From contig NZ_LT607410.1 of the NCBI RefSeq assembly GCF_900091515.1, forward strand, positions 620,001 to 684,000: a DNA stretch of 64,000 nt, in the 5' to 3' direction. Positions 37,642 to 46,479 of this stretch are shown here, piece after piece (positions within the stretch are counted from its first letter, which is position 1; each line of letters opens with the position of its first letter). This DNA comes from Micromonospora purpureochromogenes. Lineage in GTDB: Bacteria > Actinomycetota > Actinomycetes > Mycobacteriales > Micromonosporaceae. The translations under genes were made by a program, and so were the position numbers. Below the pieces are notes generated by a model. That model saw nothing but the letters and a program-made list of their open reading frames with translations. It was not told the origin of the DNA and did not search any database.

Positions 37642-38760
37642 TTATTTCGGGGCCATGCTGACGTGCTGGTCGATCAATCCCGGGGGCAGTGCCTGCCGCT
37701 CGAGCTCCCGGCCCTCGTCGTCGATCAGCACCATCGGGGCGGACTCGTCGTGGGAGCGGTAGAGCAGACGGCCGTCGTCCACCCAGACCGCGTCGGCGTC
37801 CGGCATCGGCCGGAGCACTCCACCGGTGGCGACCTCGACCAGTTGCGGGCCGTCCGGTCCGGTGAGCACGACCCGTTGGCCGTCCGGGGACCACGACCAG
37901 GGACCGGCCGGGTCGCCGCGTACCGCCAGGAACCGGGTCGGTCGTCCGTCCTCGGCGGAGAAGAACTGCACGCCACGGCGGGGGTGCCGGGCCGACTCCG
38001 AGCGGGGCAGGGCGGAGTCGGTCTGCTGGAAGGCGACCTCCCGCCCGTCCGGACCCCAGGTGAAGAAGCAGTAGTCGGTGCAGAAGAACTTCTCCGTGTC
38101 GACCGGGAAGGCCCGGAACCTGCCGGTGGCGGTCAGCACCCCGATGGCGGTCGAACCGGCGTCCTTGTCGTCGATGGTGAGCACCAGCCGGGAGCCGTCG
38201 GGTGACCACTGCGGCTGCATGATCTGCCGTCCGGTGCGGATCCACCTGACCGCGCCGGTTCGCAGGTCGAGCAGGCCGGTCTCGCTCGGTCGTTCGAAAC
38301 TGAGCACCGCCGCGACGTGCCCGCGGGGCGCTGTCCAGACCTGCGCGTACCCGCTGACCGTGCGGTAGCGGCCAGTCTCCCGGTCCAGGACCCAGGCCCA
38401 GGAGGTGGGATCGGTGATGCCGATGGCGCCGGTGACCACCCATTCCCCGGGCAGCACGAGCGGGGTGGACGTCCAGTTCCCCCCCGACTTCGGTTCCACC
38501 GACACCGGCGCCGAGCGCGTGGCGGTCCCCGGTGGCGCGGGCTCCGCGACCTGCGTGGTGGGCTGTGGTCGTGCCAGCAGAAACGGCGTCGCCAGGGCGA
38601 CGGCCGCGAGGATCGCGCCCGCCGAGGCGGTCGCCCGCCGCCGCCTGCGGACCCGCCGGCCACCTCGCAACGCCCGCTCGGCAAGGCCCGGCACGCTCCG
38701 GGCCTCGTCCGCCAGTTGATGGACGGCCGCCCGCAGGTTGTCCTCGGTGGCGTTGGTCAT
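37642..38760 (-). CDS. Membrane-anchored beta-propeller protein, putative anti-sigma partner
   Basis: 372 residues. An N-terminal cytoplasmic stretch of about 45 residues, one membrane segment (SAGAILAAVALATPFLLA), then an extracellular TolB/WD40-like propeller with repeated blades (QWSPDGSRLVLTIDD, TWGPDGREVAFQQ, SWSPDGQRVVLTG). Its start overlaps the sigma factor stop by 4 bp, so it is translationally coupled to it. A sensor or anti-sigma role is inferred from this arrangement; no zinc anti-sigma motif is present. Confidence 0.75.
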   Translation of the reverse strand: MTNATEDNLRAAVHQLADEARSVPGLAERALRGGRRVRRRRRATASAGAILAAVALATPFLLARPQPTTQVAEPAPPGTATRSAPVSVEPKSGGNWTSTPLVLPGEWVVTGAIGITDPTSWAWVLDRETGRYRTVSGYAQVWTAPRGHVAAVLSFERPSETGLLDLRTGAVRWIRTGRQIMQPQWSPDGSRLVLTIDDKDAGSTAIGVLTATGRFRAFPVDTEKFFCTDYCFFTWGPDGREVAFQQTDSALPRSESARHPRRGVQFFSAEDGRPTRFLAVRGDPAGPWSWSPDGQRVVLTGPDGPQLVEVATGGVLRPMPDADAVWVDDGRLLYRSHDESAPMVLIDDEGRELERQALPPGLIDQHVSMAPK

Positions 38761-39278
38761 CGCTTCACCTCCGCGGCGATGGGTGAGTCGTCGAAGGCCG
38801 GCACCAGCTCCCGGAGCCGGGCCAACGCGCGGGACGCCTGACTGGCGACCGTGCCGGAGCGGCAGCCCAGCACCGCGGCGGTCTGCTCGACGCTCAGGTC
38901 CTCCAGGTACCGCAGCGTCAGCACCGCCCGCTGCCGAGGTGGCAGCTCCCGCAGCGCGTCGCGCAGCAGCAGCCGCAGGTCGCTGTCCTGGCCGCTGTCC
39001 CGGCCGCCGGCCCGCTCCGGCAGCTCGGCCACCGGCACCTCCCGGCGGCGGGACAACCGCCGCCAGCCGGAGACCTGGTCGTGGTACAGGATCCGCCGCA
39101 CGTACGGCTCGGCGTCGCCCCGGATCCGGGGCCAGCGGGCGTACGCCTTGGCCAGCGCGTTCTGCAGCAGGTCCTCGGCGGCGTGCTGGCTGCCGGCGAG
39201 CGCGTACGCGACGCGCAGCAACGCGTCACCGCGCTCGTTCACGAACCCGGTGAACTCTCCGTCGGTTCCCTCGGTCAC
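38757..39278 (-). CDS. SigE-family ECF sigma factor
   Basis: 173 residues, the compact SigE-family ECF type common in actinomycetes. Region 2 is FTGFVNERGDALLRVAYALA then QHAAEDLLQNALAKAYARWP with RILYHDQVSGWRRLSRR; region 4 is LRELPPRQRAVLTLRYLEDL and QTAAVLGCRSGTVASQASRA. It is the first gene of a leftward set with the propeller, NfeD-like and flotillin genes. It may control its own operon. No promoter was identified with confidence. Confidence 0.9.
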   Translation of the reverse strand: MTEGTDGEFTGFVNERGDALLRVAYALAGSQHAAEDLLQNALAKAYARWPRIRGDAEPYVRRILYHDQVSGWRRLSRRREVPVAELPERAGGRDSGQDSDLRLLLRDALRELPPRQRAVLTLRYLEDLSVEQTAAVLGCRSGTVASQASRALARLRELVPAFDDSPIAAEVKR

Positions 39279-39427
39279 CGCCCACCTCCGTACCTCAGAC
39301 GCCGGTGGGGCGGAAAAGTTTGCCTCAGCCGTGGCACGGGTCAGTTTGCCCGGCGGTCTCGTGCGGCACTCGACGCTCCGGCAAGGCTGGTCAGCCGCCC
39401 GTCGTACCGGCGGGGAAGAATGGCGGC

Positions 39428-39907
39428 ATGCGCTGGACCGTGCTCGACTCGCCGATCGGGGAGTTCTCCGTGGCCACCGACGACGAGGCGGTGTGCGGCG
39501 CGCACTTCGGCCGGGTGGAGTCGGCGGTCGACGAGCCCGGTGACGGGCTGGCCCGGCGGGCGGTGGCGGAGCTGCGGGCGTACTTCGCCGGGGAGCTGAC
39601 CGATTTCGGCGTGCCGGTGGCGGCCCGGCGCGGCTCCGAGTTCGAGCGGGCGGTGTGGCGGGAGATGACCCGCATCCCGTACGGGGAGACGCTCACCTAC
39701 GGCGAGGTGGCCCGGCTGGTCGGCGACCCCGGCGCCGCCCGGGCGGTCGGGGTGGCCTGCAACCGCAACCCGGTCCCGGTGCTCGTGCCGTGCCACCGGA
39801 TCGTCGGCGCGGGCGGCAAGCTGGTCGGCTTCGGTGGTGGGTTGCCGCGCAAGGTGCGGCTGCTGGAGCTGGAGGCCGGGGTCGCCCTGCGCCGCGCCTG
39901 GTCCTGA
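39428..39907 (+). CDS. ogt: Methylated-DNA--protein-cysteine methyltransferase
   Basis: 159-residue suicide methyltransferase that removes alkyl groups from O6 of guanine. The active site PCHR lies in NPVPVLVPCHRIVGAGGKLV, preceded by the DNA-binding helix FERAVWREMTRIPYGETLTY and GDPGAARAVGVACNRN, and followed by FGGGLPRKVRLLELE. ATG at 39428 chosen from the family N-terminus (RWTVLDSPIGEFSVAT). The frame continues upstream for 41 codons without homology. Confidence 0.94.
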   Translation: MRWTVLDSPIGEFSVATDDEAVCGAHFGRVESAVDEPGDGLARRAVAELRAYFAGELTDFGVPVAARRGSEFERAVWREMTRIPYGETLTYGEVARLVGDPGAARAVGVACNRNPVPVLVPCHRIVGAGGKLVGFGGGLPRKVRLLELEAGVALRRAWS

Positions 39908-40031
39908 GTCCGAAAAATTGCGGCGCGCGACTGCAACCTGATCGTCCGATCAGGCGTTCCCCGGGCATAAGGCATCTCGATCACCGTTACGACCGAGGCG
40001 TCATCCACCACCACCGCGCGGGGGACACATC

Positions 40032-40952
40032 GTGAACAAGGACCAGGACAGCGCCATCGGCCGTCGCCACCTGCTGCGTCGGGCGGGCACTGTCGCGGCC
40101 GGCCTCGCCGGCACCGCCGCTGTGGGCGCCGCCGCCGCCGGCCCGGCCCAGGCCGCACCGGGTCAACCGGTGCTTCAGGGGCAGGTCAACGAGGCGGGCA
40201 CGCCCACCACGCTGCGCGGCGGCTCGGCCACCTCGGCCACCCTCCGACTGGAAAACCCCACCATCACCAACATGGAGGGTGTCGAGGTCGCCAGCCCGGC
40301 CCTGCGGCTGACCCCGAACGGGGAGAGCATCAACCAGAAGTCCGAGATGGGCTCGATCGCGATGGATCGTTCCGGGACGATCTGGGCGGTCACCAGCGAG
40401 GCCATGCCGTCCGAGACGGGCAACTTCGTCGAGTACATCCGGACGGAGACGAACACCAACCAGCTGGTGCCGGTCGTGCCGCAGCGGGTGATCGACACCA
40501 GGACCGCCGCCGGTCGGGCCCGCATCGTGAACCCGGCCGGCAACCTGGACAGCTCGGGCCGGCTGCTGCGCGGCCGCACGATCCAGGTCAACCTGGATGA
40601 ATTCGTCTACTCCGGTCAGGCCGTGTACGGCAACGTGACCGTCACCGGCGCGCTCGCCGCCGGGTTCCTGCAGGTTTACCCGCACTCGGCTCAGCGTCCG
40701 CTGGCGTTCTCGACGATCAACTTTCAGGCCGGCCAGACGCTGTCGAACTTCTTCCTGACCGGGATCAGCCCGGTGATCGACTACATCTCCGTGCACGCGC
40801 AGCAGACCACCCACGTGATCCTCGACGTGGTGGCGTTCGTCGTCGCGGCCGGCCGGGTCAACCCGGCGATCCTGCCCACCGACGACCAACTGGCGACGGA
40901 GGATCAGCGGACGCAGCTGGCCGGGCGGACCAAGCCGTCCTGGGCGAAGTAG
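40032..40952 (+). CDS. Tat-exported protein with repeated surface-protein type domain
   Basis: 306 residues from a GTG with GGGGGA upstream. A twin-arginine signal (GRRHLLRRAGTVAAGLAGTA) with cleavage likely near AQAAPG. The mature part has a beta-rich domain with VPVVPQRVIDTRTAAGRARI, VNLDEFVYSGQAVYGNVTVT, FLQVYPHSAQRPLAFSTINF and HVILDVVAFVVAAGRVNP. This VLDTR ... VTVV ... YPxxxxxP ... SNLNF pattern is one I know from actinobacterial and cyanobacterial exported proteins of unknown function. It is a single-gene unit ending at a strong hairpin. Confidence 0.8.
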   Translation: MNKDQDSAIGRRHLLRRAGTVAAGLAGTAAVGAAAAGPAQAAPGQPVLQGQVNEAGTPTTLRGGSATSATLRLENPTITNMEGVEVASPALRLTPNGESINQKSEMGSIAMDRSGTIWAVTSEAMPSETGNFVEYIRTETNTNQLVPVVPQRVIDTRTAAGRARIVNPAGNLDSSGRLLRGRTIQVNLDEFVYSGQAVYGNVTVTGALAAGFLQVYPHSAQRPLAFSTINFQAGQTLSNFFLTGISPVIDYISVHAQQTTHVILDVVAFVVAAGRVNPAILPTDDQLATEDQRTQLAGRTKPSWAK

Positions 40953-40969
40953 ACCTGCACGTACGCGAC

Positions 40970-40999
40970 GAGGGCCGGATCCGTTTGGACCCGGCCCTC
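40970..40999. terminator. Bidirectional hairpin terminator
   Basis: GAGGGCCGG(A)TCC and its complement GGA(C)CCGGCCCTC form a stem around GTTT, between convergent genes. Confidence 0.75.
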
Positions 41000-41021
41000 G
41001 GCCGTGCTGCTGGTCAGCGCG

Positions 41022-42101
41022 TCAGCGCTCGACCTCGCCCTTGATGAAGGACTCGACGGCGGCGTGCGCGTCGTGGTCGGCGTACTGCACCGGCGGGGAC
41101 TTCATGAAGTACGACGAGGCGGACAGGATCGGGCCGCCGATCTTGCGGTCCAGGGCGATCTTCGCGGCGCGGACGGCGTCGATGATCACACCGGCGGAGT
41201 TCGGCGAGTCCCACACCTCGAGCTTGAGCTCGGCGTTGAGCGGGGTGTCACCGAAGGAGCGGCCCTCCAGGCGGATGTAGGCCCACTTGCGGTCGTCGAG
41301 CCACGGCACGTGGTCCGACGGGCCGATGTGCACGTCGCTCTTGCTCATCTCGTGCGGGATCTGCGAGGTCACCGACTGGGTCTTCGAGATCTTCTTCGAG
41401 ACCAGGCGGGTGCGCTCCAGCATGTTCATGAAGTCCATGTTCCCGCCGAAGTTGAGCTGGTACGTGCGCAGCAGCTCCACCCCGCGGTCCTCGAACAGCT
41501 TCGCCAGCGCCCGGTGCACGATGGTCGCGCCGACCTGGCTCTTGATGTCGTCACCGACGATCGGCAGGCCCGCGTCCTCGAACTTCTTGGCCCACTCGGG
41601 GTCGGAGGCGATGAAGACCGGCAGGGCGTTGACGAACGCGCAACCGGCGTCGATCGCGGCCTGGGCGTAGAACTTGTCGGCCTGCTCCGAGCCCACCGGC
41701 AGGTAGGAGACGACCACGTCGACCTGCGCGTCCCGCAGCGCCTTGGCCACGTCGACCGGCTCGGCGTCGGACTCCTCGACGATCTCGCGGTAGTACTGGC
41801 CCAGGCCGTCGAAGGTCGGGCCGCGCTGCACGCTGACGCCGGTCGGCGGCACGTCGCACAGCTTGATGGTGTTGTTCTCGCTGGCCACGATCGCCTCGGC
41901 GAGGTCCATGCCCACCTTCTTGGCGTCCACGTCGAACGCCGCGACAAACTCCACGTCCGAGACGTGGTAGTCGCCGAAGGTGACGTGCATGAGACCCGGG
42001 ACGCGGTCGTTCGGGTCGGCGTTCCGGTAGTACTCCACGCCCTGTACGAGGGACGAGGCGCAGTTACCCACACCGACGATGGCGACGCGGACGGAGCCCA
42101 T
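41022..42101 (-). CDS. ino1: Inositol-3-phosphate synthase
   Basis: Makes myo-inositol 3-phosphate from glucose 6-phosphate with NAD, the first step to mycothiol and phosphatidylinositol. 359 residues: Rossmann motif [80 protein letters not shown] and [23 protein letters not shown] at 42101 with AAGGAGG, not the in-frame ATG at 42128, because the ribosome site and family N-terminus fit. It follows padR by 23 bp. Confidence 0.95.
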   Translation of the reverse strand: MGSVRVAIVGVGNCASSLVQGVEYYRNADPNDRVPGLMHVTFGDYHVSDVEFVAAFDVDAKKVGMDLAEAIVASENNTIKLCDVPPTGVSVQRGPTFDGLGQYYREIVEESDAEPVDVAKALRDAQVDVVVSYLPVGSEQADKFYAQAAIDAGCAFVNALPVFIASDPEWAKKFEDAGLPIVGDDIKSQVGATIVHRALAKLFEDRGVELLRTYQLNFGGNMDFMNMLERTRLVSKKISKTQSVTSQIPHEMSKSDVHIGPSDHVPWLDDRKWAYIRLEGRSFGDTPLNAELKLEVWDSPNSAGVIIDAVRAAKIALDRKIGGPILSASSYFMKSPPVQYADHDAHAAVESFIKGEVER

Positions 42102-42124
42102 AGCGTCTGCCTCCTTCTTCTTCA

Positions 42125-42763
42125 TCACGGCCGCTCATTCCTGGACTCTCCAGGCGGGGGCGGGCTGTTGTTGTCTCGTCGGCCGCCGGCCGTCCCGGGT
42201 TTCGGGACCGTCGGGGCACGGCCGGAGCGCTCGTTGGCGATGAGCTCCTCCAGCCAGCGGACCTCGCGCTCACAGGCGTCGAGCCCATGGCGTTGCAGTT
42301 CCAGGGTGTACGCGTCGAGGCGCTCGGCCGCCCGGCCCAGCACGTCACGAAGACCTTCGCGACGCTCCTCGATCGTGCGTCGGCGACCCTCCAGAATCCG
42401 GAGTCGGGTCGCCTGGTCGGTCCGGGCGAAGAACGCGAAGTGCACACCGAAGCCCGTGTCGTCGTACGTCTCGGGCCCGGCCTGCGCGATCAGCTGGGCG
42501 AAGCGTTCCTTGCCCTCCGCGGTGATTTTGTAGACCACCCGACCTCGTCGGCTGGTCAGCGCGGGAACCTCCTCGGCGGTCGCGGGTGTCTCGGCGGCCT
42601 CGGTGATCCAGCCCGCCGCCTGCAGCCGGCGCAGGGTCGGGTACAGCGAGCCGTAGCTGATCGCCGCCCGGATGGCTCCCAGCTTGGCGGCGAGCTCCTT
42701 GCGGAGCTCGTAGCCGTGCATCGGAGCCTCCTGCAGAAGGCCGAGGATGGCGAGCTCGAGCAC
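42125..42763 (-). CDS. PadR-family transcriptional regulator
   Basis: 212 residues. The winged helix is [40 protein letters not shown] and the wing [18 protein letters not shown]; a C-terminal helical dimerisation part has [20 protein letters not shown]. The last about 35 residues are Pro/Gly/Asn-rich and disordered. It is cotranscribed with ino1, as in Mycobacterium, so it may regulate inositol synthesis. A 23-bp palindrome 42 bp upstream fits a PadR operator. Confidence 0.92.
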   Translation of the reverse strand: MLELAILGLLQEAPMHGYELRKELAAKLGAIRAAISYGSLYPTLRRLQAAGWITEAAETPATAEEVPALTSRRGRVVYKITAEGKERFAQLIAQAGPETYDDTGFGVHFAFFARTDQATRLRILEGRRRTIEERREGLRDVLGRAAERLDAYTLELQRHGLDACEREVRWLEELIANERSGRAPTVPKPGTAGGRRDNNSPPPPGESRNERP

Positions 42764-42804
42764 GGGCCATCCTTCCTACCCCGGCGCTGGGCCGTTAACC
42801 GCCT

Positions 42805-42827
42805 CGATGTATCGGACCGATACATCG
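42805..42827. promoter_or_regulatory. Palindromic operator upstream of padR-ino1
   Basis: CGATGTATCGG and CCGATACATCG flank one central base (42816). The ATGTAT ... ATACAT core matches known PadR operators. It lies 42 bp upstream of the padR start and 110 bp upstream of the divergent gene. Confidence 0.75.
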
Positions 42828-42936
42828 CACGTTAGTACCTCACCAGCGATCAGGGCAAACCCCCGTTCCGGCATGTTCTTGTCACTCATCGTGACGGCGG
42901 TCGCCTCACCCGGCCGGACCGCGTACCCTTCACCGC

Positions 42937-43395
42937 ATGCGTACGCAGCGCCAGGTGGTGGACTACTCGCTGAAGAAGCGGGCGGTGCTGCGTGAACTCC
43001 TCGCCGGGCGGGTCGGTACCTACGACGTCTGCGACGCCTCGCCGTACCTGAAGAACGCCGCCCGGTTCCACGGAGAACCGACCGAGGAGCGCTGCCCGAT
43101 CTGTCGGAGCGAGAACCTCACCCACGTCCACTACATTTACGGGGACGAACTCAAGCACTCCGCCGGCCAGGCGCGCACGTTGGCCGAGTTGCCCGTGCTG
43201 GCGATGACGCTGCGTGAGTTCCAGGTCTTCGTGGTGGAGGTGTGCCTCGGCTGTGACTGGAACCATCTCGTCGAGCAGTTCCTGCTCGGCCGGGACGGGC
43301 TGGCCGAGGGCGGGTCGGAGCAGGGCGCGGTGGGCGGCGTGACCGCCCCCGGGGTCGGTCCGGCGCGAGAGCGAAGGCGAGAGGCGCAACGGTGA
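42937..43395 (+). CDS. DUF5318-like zinc-ribbon protein
   Basis: 152 residues. Core: RQVVDYSLKKRAVLRELLAG then EERCPICRSENLTHVHYIYG and VEVCLGCDWNHLVEQFLLG; two CxxC pairs (CPIC, CLGC) make a zinc ribbon. The C-terminal tail is Gly/Arg-rich. It lies between padR and ponA exactly as Rv0049 in Mycobacterium. The role is unknown; conserved linkage to ponA suggests a cell-wall or envelope link. Confidence 0.85.
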   Translation: MRTQRQVVDYSLKKRAVLRELLAGRVGTYDVCDASPYLKNAARFHGEPTEERCPICRSENLTHVHYIYGDELKHSAGQARTLAELPVLAMTLREFQVFVVEVCLGCDWNHLVEQFLLGRDGLAEGGSEQGAVGGVTAPGVGPARERRREAQR

Positions 43396-43592
43396 ACCTT
43401 GCTGGACCGGTCGCTACCGGTGCCGTCGACGACGGACACCCCGCCCGGCAGCACAACGGCCCGATTGGTCCGAATAGTACGTATCTGACGGCGTCGCTCC
43501 GGTCGTACCGCGAGCGGGCGTCACGTGTGTCAACTCACGGCAACCCGGTGGTGGCGCCCCCGCGTCCCACCGCGACCGGCAGGGTGTGAGGA

Positions 43593-46349
43593 ATGAACTC
43601 GTACGGCGATCCCAGTTCCCCGCGTGCGCGGGCCCAGGTACCGGGCTCGAACGCTGACCCCGGCGCGGCTCCGGCCGGTCGGGCCTCGGTCGGCGGCGCG
43701 CCCGCCGGCCGGGCCTCGGCGTCGGTGCCGCCACGCGCGGCGGGAGCGGCCGGTTCGGCCTCGATGGGCCGCGCGGGCGCGGGACGGGCCTCCGTTCCGG
43801 TCTCGCCGGCAGCCGGCGGCCGGGCCGGCGCGGGACGGGCGTCCGTTCCGGTGTCCCCGGCCCCCGGCCAGGCCGGCCGCGCCCCGGTGGGTGTGGGCTC
43901 CGCCGGGCGGGCGAGCGTCGGATCGGCTGCCGTCGGCGGCCGGGCGGCGGTGGCCCGCGCGGGCGTGGCGCCCGTCTCCGGCGGTGGCCCCGGCGGTCCG
44001 GGCGGCCCCAACGGCCCGGGACGCGGCGGCCGCGGTGGCGGATCCGGGCCCGGCGACCCGGACGCGGTGGCCCGGGCGAAGAAGCGCAAGCGGGTCAACA
44101 TGCTGATCGCGGGCTTCGCGGTCTTCATCATGCTCGCCGGCATCGGCGTGATCGGGTTCACCTACTACTCGACCAACGTGGTGCTGCCCAACCAGATCAA
44201 CCTGCCGTTGGCCACCACGATCTACGCCGCCGACAACAAGACGATCATCGCCAAGGTGGGCGAGCAGAACCGCACCTTCGTCTCGATCAACCAGATCCCG
44301 CCGTACGTGCGGGACGCGGTGGCCGCCGCCGAGGACAAGAACTTCTACCGCCACTCCGGGGTGGACTACAAGGGCATCGCCCGGGCCGCCTGGAACAACC
44401 TCAGCGGCGGCGACAAGCAGGGTGCCTCGACGATCACCCAGCAGTACGCCCGCAACGCCTACGAGAACCTCCAGGACGACTCGTACGCCCGGAAGGTGAA
44501 GGAGGCGATCGTCGCCTCCAAGCTCAATGATCAGTTCACCAAGGAACAGATCATGGAGCACTACCTGAACACCATCTACTTCGGCCGGAACGCGTACGGC
44601 ATCGAGGCGGCCTCGTTCGCCTACTTCGGCAAGCCCGTGTCGAAGGTCGACGTGGCGGAGGCCGCCGTGCTGGCGGCGTTGATCAAGCAACCGGAGCCCA
44701 GCCCCACCCACAAGGGGTACGACCCGGCGATCAACCCGACCGACGCCAAGTCCCGGTGGGACTACGTCATCAACAACATGGCCAGCGAGGGCTGGGTCGA
44801 CTCGCCGAACCACCCGCCGCGGCCCACCGCGTACCCGACCAAGACGTTGAAGAGCCCGAAGCAGTCGAGCGCCGGCATCCAGTTCGGGGTCAACAACCCG
44901 ATCGGCAACGTCATCAACTACCTCGTGCCCGAGATGCGGGAGAAGAAGCTCTGCACCGACAACGAGGCCGAGGCGACGGATCGCAAGCCGCTCTGCTCGA
45001 CCATGCTCAAGCAGGGCGGGTACCGGATCCGGACCACCATCGACATGAAGGTCCAGAATGCGATCACCGGCGCCGCCCAGCGCAGCACCAAGGGCTCGGA
45101 GTTGGACGGTGCGCGGAAGAACCTGATGGCGGCCGTGGTGTCGATCGACCCGCGTAACGGCCGGGTGCTCGGCTACTACGGCGGTGACGACGGCACGGGC
45201 ACCGATTACGCCGGCAAGAACACCGACGCGAGCGGCAACGTCACCGGTGGGCACTCGCCGGGTTCAAGCTTCAAGATCTACACCTTGGCGGCGGCGATCG
45301 AGGCGGGCAAGTCCGTCGAGTCGCGCTGGAAGGGCAAGGCCTTCACCCCCGACGGCGTGAAGTTCCGGGTCAGCAACGCCGGCACCGACAACCCCAGCTG
45401 CGGCGACTCCTGCACGCTGCGGGAGTCGACCTTGAAGTCGCTGAACGTGCCCTTCTACCACGTCAGCCTCGACATCGGGCCGGACAAGATCGTCGGGATG
45501 GCCAAGAAGGCCGGCGTCAGCATGATGTGGCAGACCAACACCAGCCCGCCGAAGGGGCACGACCTCACCAAGGAGGACCCGAAGAACCTGGCGCCCGACC
45601 CCTTCTACCACGTGGTCGCCTACGGTCAGTACCCCATCACCGTGCTTGACCACGCCAACGGCATCGCCACCTTCGCCAACAAGGGCGTCTACAACAAGGC
45701 CCACTTCCTGGTCTCTGCGGAGAAGCAGAACAAGGACACCGGCAAGTGGGAGAAGCTCGGCGGCGAGCAGCTCAAGCCGCTGAAGCGGATCGACCCCAAC
45801 GTGGTCGCTGACGTCACCAACGTGCTCGAGGACTACCCGGCCAAGATCAACCACACGCTGGAGGGCGGCCGGAAGGCGACCGCCAAGACCGGTACGTGGG
45901 AGCTCAAGGAGGGCACCAACGAGAACGGCGACGCCTGGACGGTCGGCTACACCCCGCAGCTCGCCACCGCCGTCTGGGTGGGCAACAAGGGCAAGCGGGA
46001 GGCCATCAAGATGAAGGACGGCCGGAACATCAGCGGTTCCCTCATGCCCGGTGACATCTGGGAGCGGGTGATGGACGACTCGCTCAAGGGCGAGGAGAAG
46101 CTGGACTTCCCACCGGCCGTGAACATGGGCGACAAGGAAGCGGGCAACGGCACTCCGCCTCCGCCTCCGCCGCTGCCGACCAACCCCGGGCAGCCGCAGG
46201 ACTGCGGACCGCTCGGCCTGTTCTGCCCGCAGGACCCCAACGGTGGCAACCAGGGCGGCACGCCCACCGATCCCCGCGGACCCGGTGGCGGCAACGGCGG
46301 CACCGGCGGCGGCCTCCTGCCGACCCTGCCACCCCGCCTCTGGGAGTAA
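43593..46349 (+). CDS. ponA: Bifunctional penicillin-binding protein (PBP1 type)
   Basis: 918 residues, class A PBP for peptidoglycan glycan-chain synthesis and crosslinking. A disordered Ala/Gly/Pro N-terminal part of about 160 residues is cytoplasmic; membrane segment NMLIAGFAVFIMLAGIGVIG at about 170-190; GT51 transglycosylase with the catalytic glutamate in VAAAEDKNFYRHSGVDYKGI and GASTITQQYARNAYENL; transpeptidase SxxK in HSPGSSFKIYTLAAAIE, a probable SxN at KSLNVPFYHV, and KTG in KATAKTGTWEL. The C-terminus is Pro/Gly-rich. ATG at 43593 with GTGAGGA. The product acts outside the membrane with MurJ-supplied lipid II. Confidence 0.95.
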   Translation: MNSYGDPSSPRARAQVPGSNADPGAAPAGRASVGGAPAGRASASVPPRAAGAAGSASMGRAGAGRASVPVSPAAGGRAGAGRASVPVSPAPGQAGRAPVGVGSAGRASVGSAAVGGRAAVARAGVAPVSGGGPGGPGGPNGPGRGGRGGGSGPGDPDAVARAKKRKRVNMLIAGFAVFIMLAGIGVIGFTYYSTNVVLPNQINLPLATTIYAADNKTIIAKVGEQNRTFVSINQIPPYVRDAVAAAEDKNFYRHSGVDYKGIARAAWNNLSGGDKQGASTITQQYARNAYENLQDDSYARKVKEAIVASKLNDQFTKEQIMEHYLNTIYFGRNAYGIEAASFAYFGKPVSKVDVAEAAVLAALIKQPEPSPTHKGYDPAINPTDAKSRWDYVINNMASEGWVDSPNHPPRPTAYPTKTLKSPKQSSAGIQFGVNNPIGNVINYLVPEMREKKLCTDNEAEATDRKPLCSTMLKQGGYRIRTTIDMKVQNAITGAAQRSTKGSELDGARKNLMAAVVSIDPRNGRVLGYYGGDDGTGTDYAGKNTDASGNVTGGHSPGSSFKIYTLAAAIEAGKSVESRWKGKAFTPDGVKFRVSNAGTDNPSCGDSCTLRESTLKSLNVPFYHVSLDIGPDKIVGMAKKAGVSMMWQTNTSPPKGHDLTKEDPKNLAPDPFYHVVAYGQYPITVLDHANGIATFANKGVYNKAHFLVSAEKQNKDTGKWEKLGGEQLKPLKRIDPNVVADVTNVLEDYPAKINHTLEGGRKATAKTGTWELKEGTNENGDAWTVGYTPQLATAVWVGNKGKREAIKMKDGRNISGSLMPGDIWERVMDDSLKGEEKLDFPPAVNMGDKEAGNGTPPPPPPLPTNPGQPQDCGPLGLFCPQDPNGGNQGGTPTDPRGPGGGNGGTGGGLLPTLPPRLWE

Positions 46350-46366
46350 CCACCTGTGACACCGCC

Positions 46367-46399
46367 GACGGCGGCCGGACCCCGGGTCCGGCCGCCGTC
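46367..46399 (+). terminator. ponA terminator
   Basis: GACGGCGGCCGGAC (46367-46380) pairs perfectly with GTCCGGCCGCCGTC (46386-46399). 18 bp after the ponA stop. Confidence 0.75.
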
Positions 46400-46479
46400 G
46401 CCGTTCCACGAGCTGATTTTCCGGATGTGGCGCCGCGGGACGGGACGGCGACCCCGGACGTACGGCAGGATGCCTCTTC

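Noticed and set aside
43392..43589. 65-codon frame between the DUF5318-like gene and ponA
   Set aside because: It overlaps the preceding stop and ends four bases before the ponA start, but its composition is unlike a protein and no family is seen. Small possibility of a leader peptide remains.
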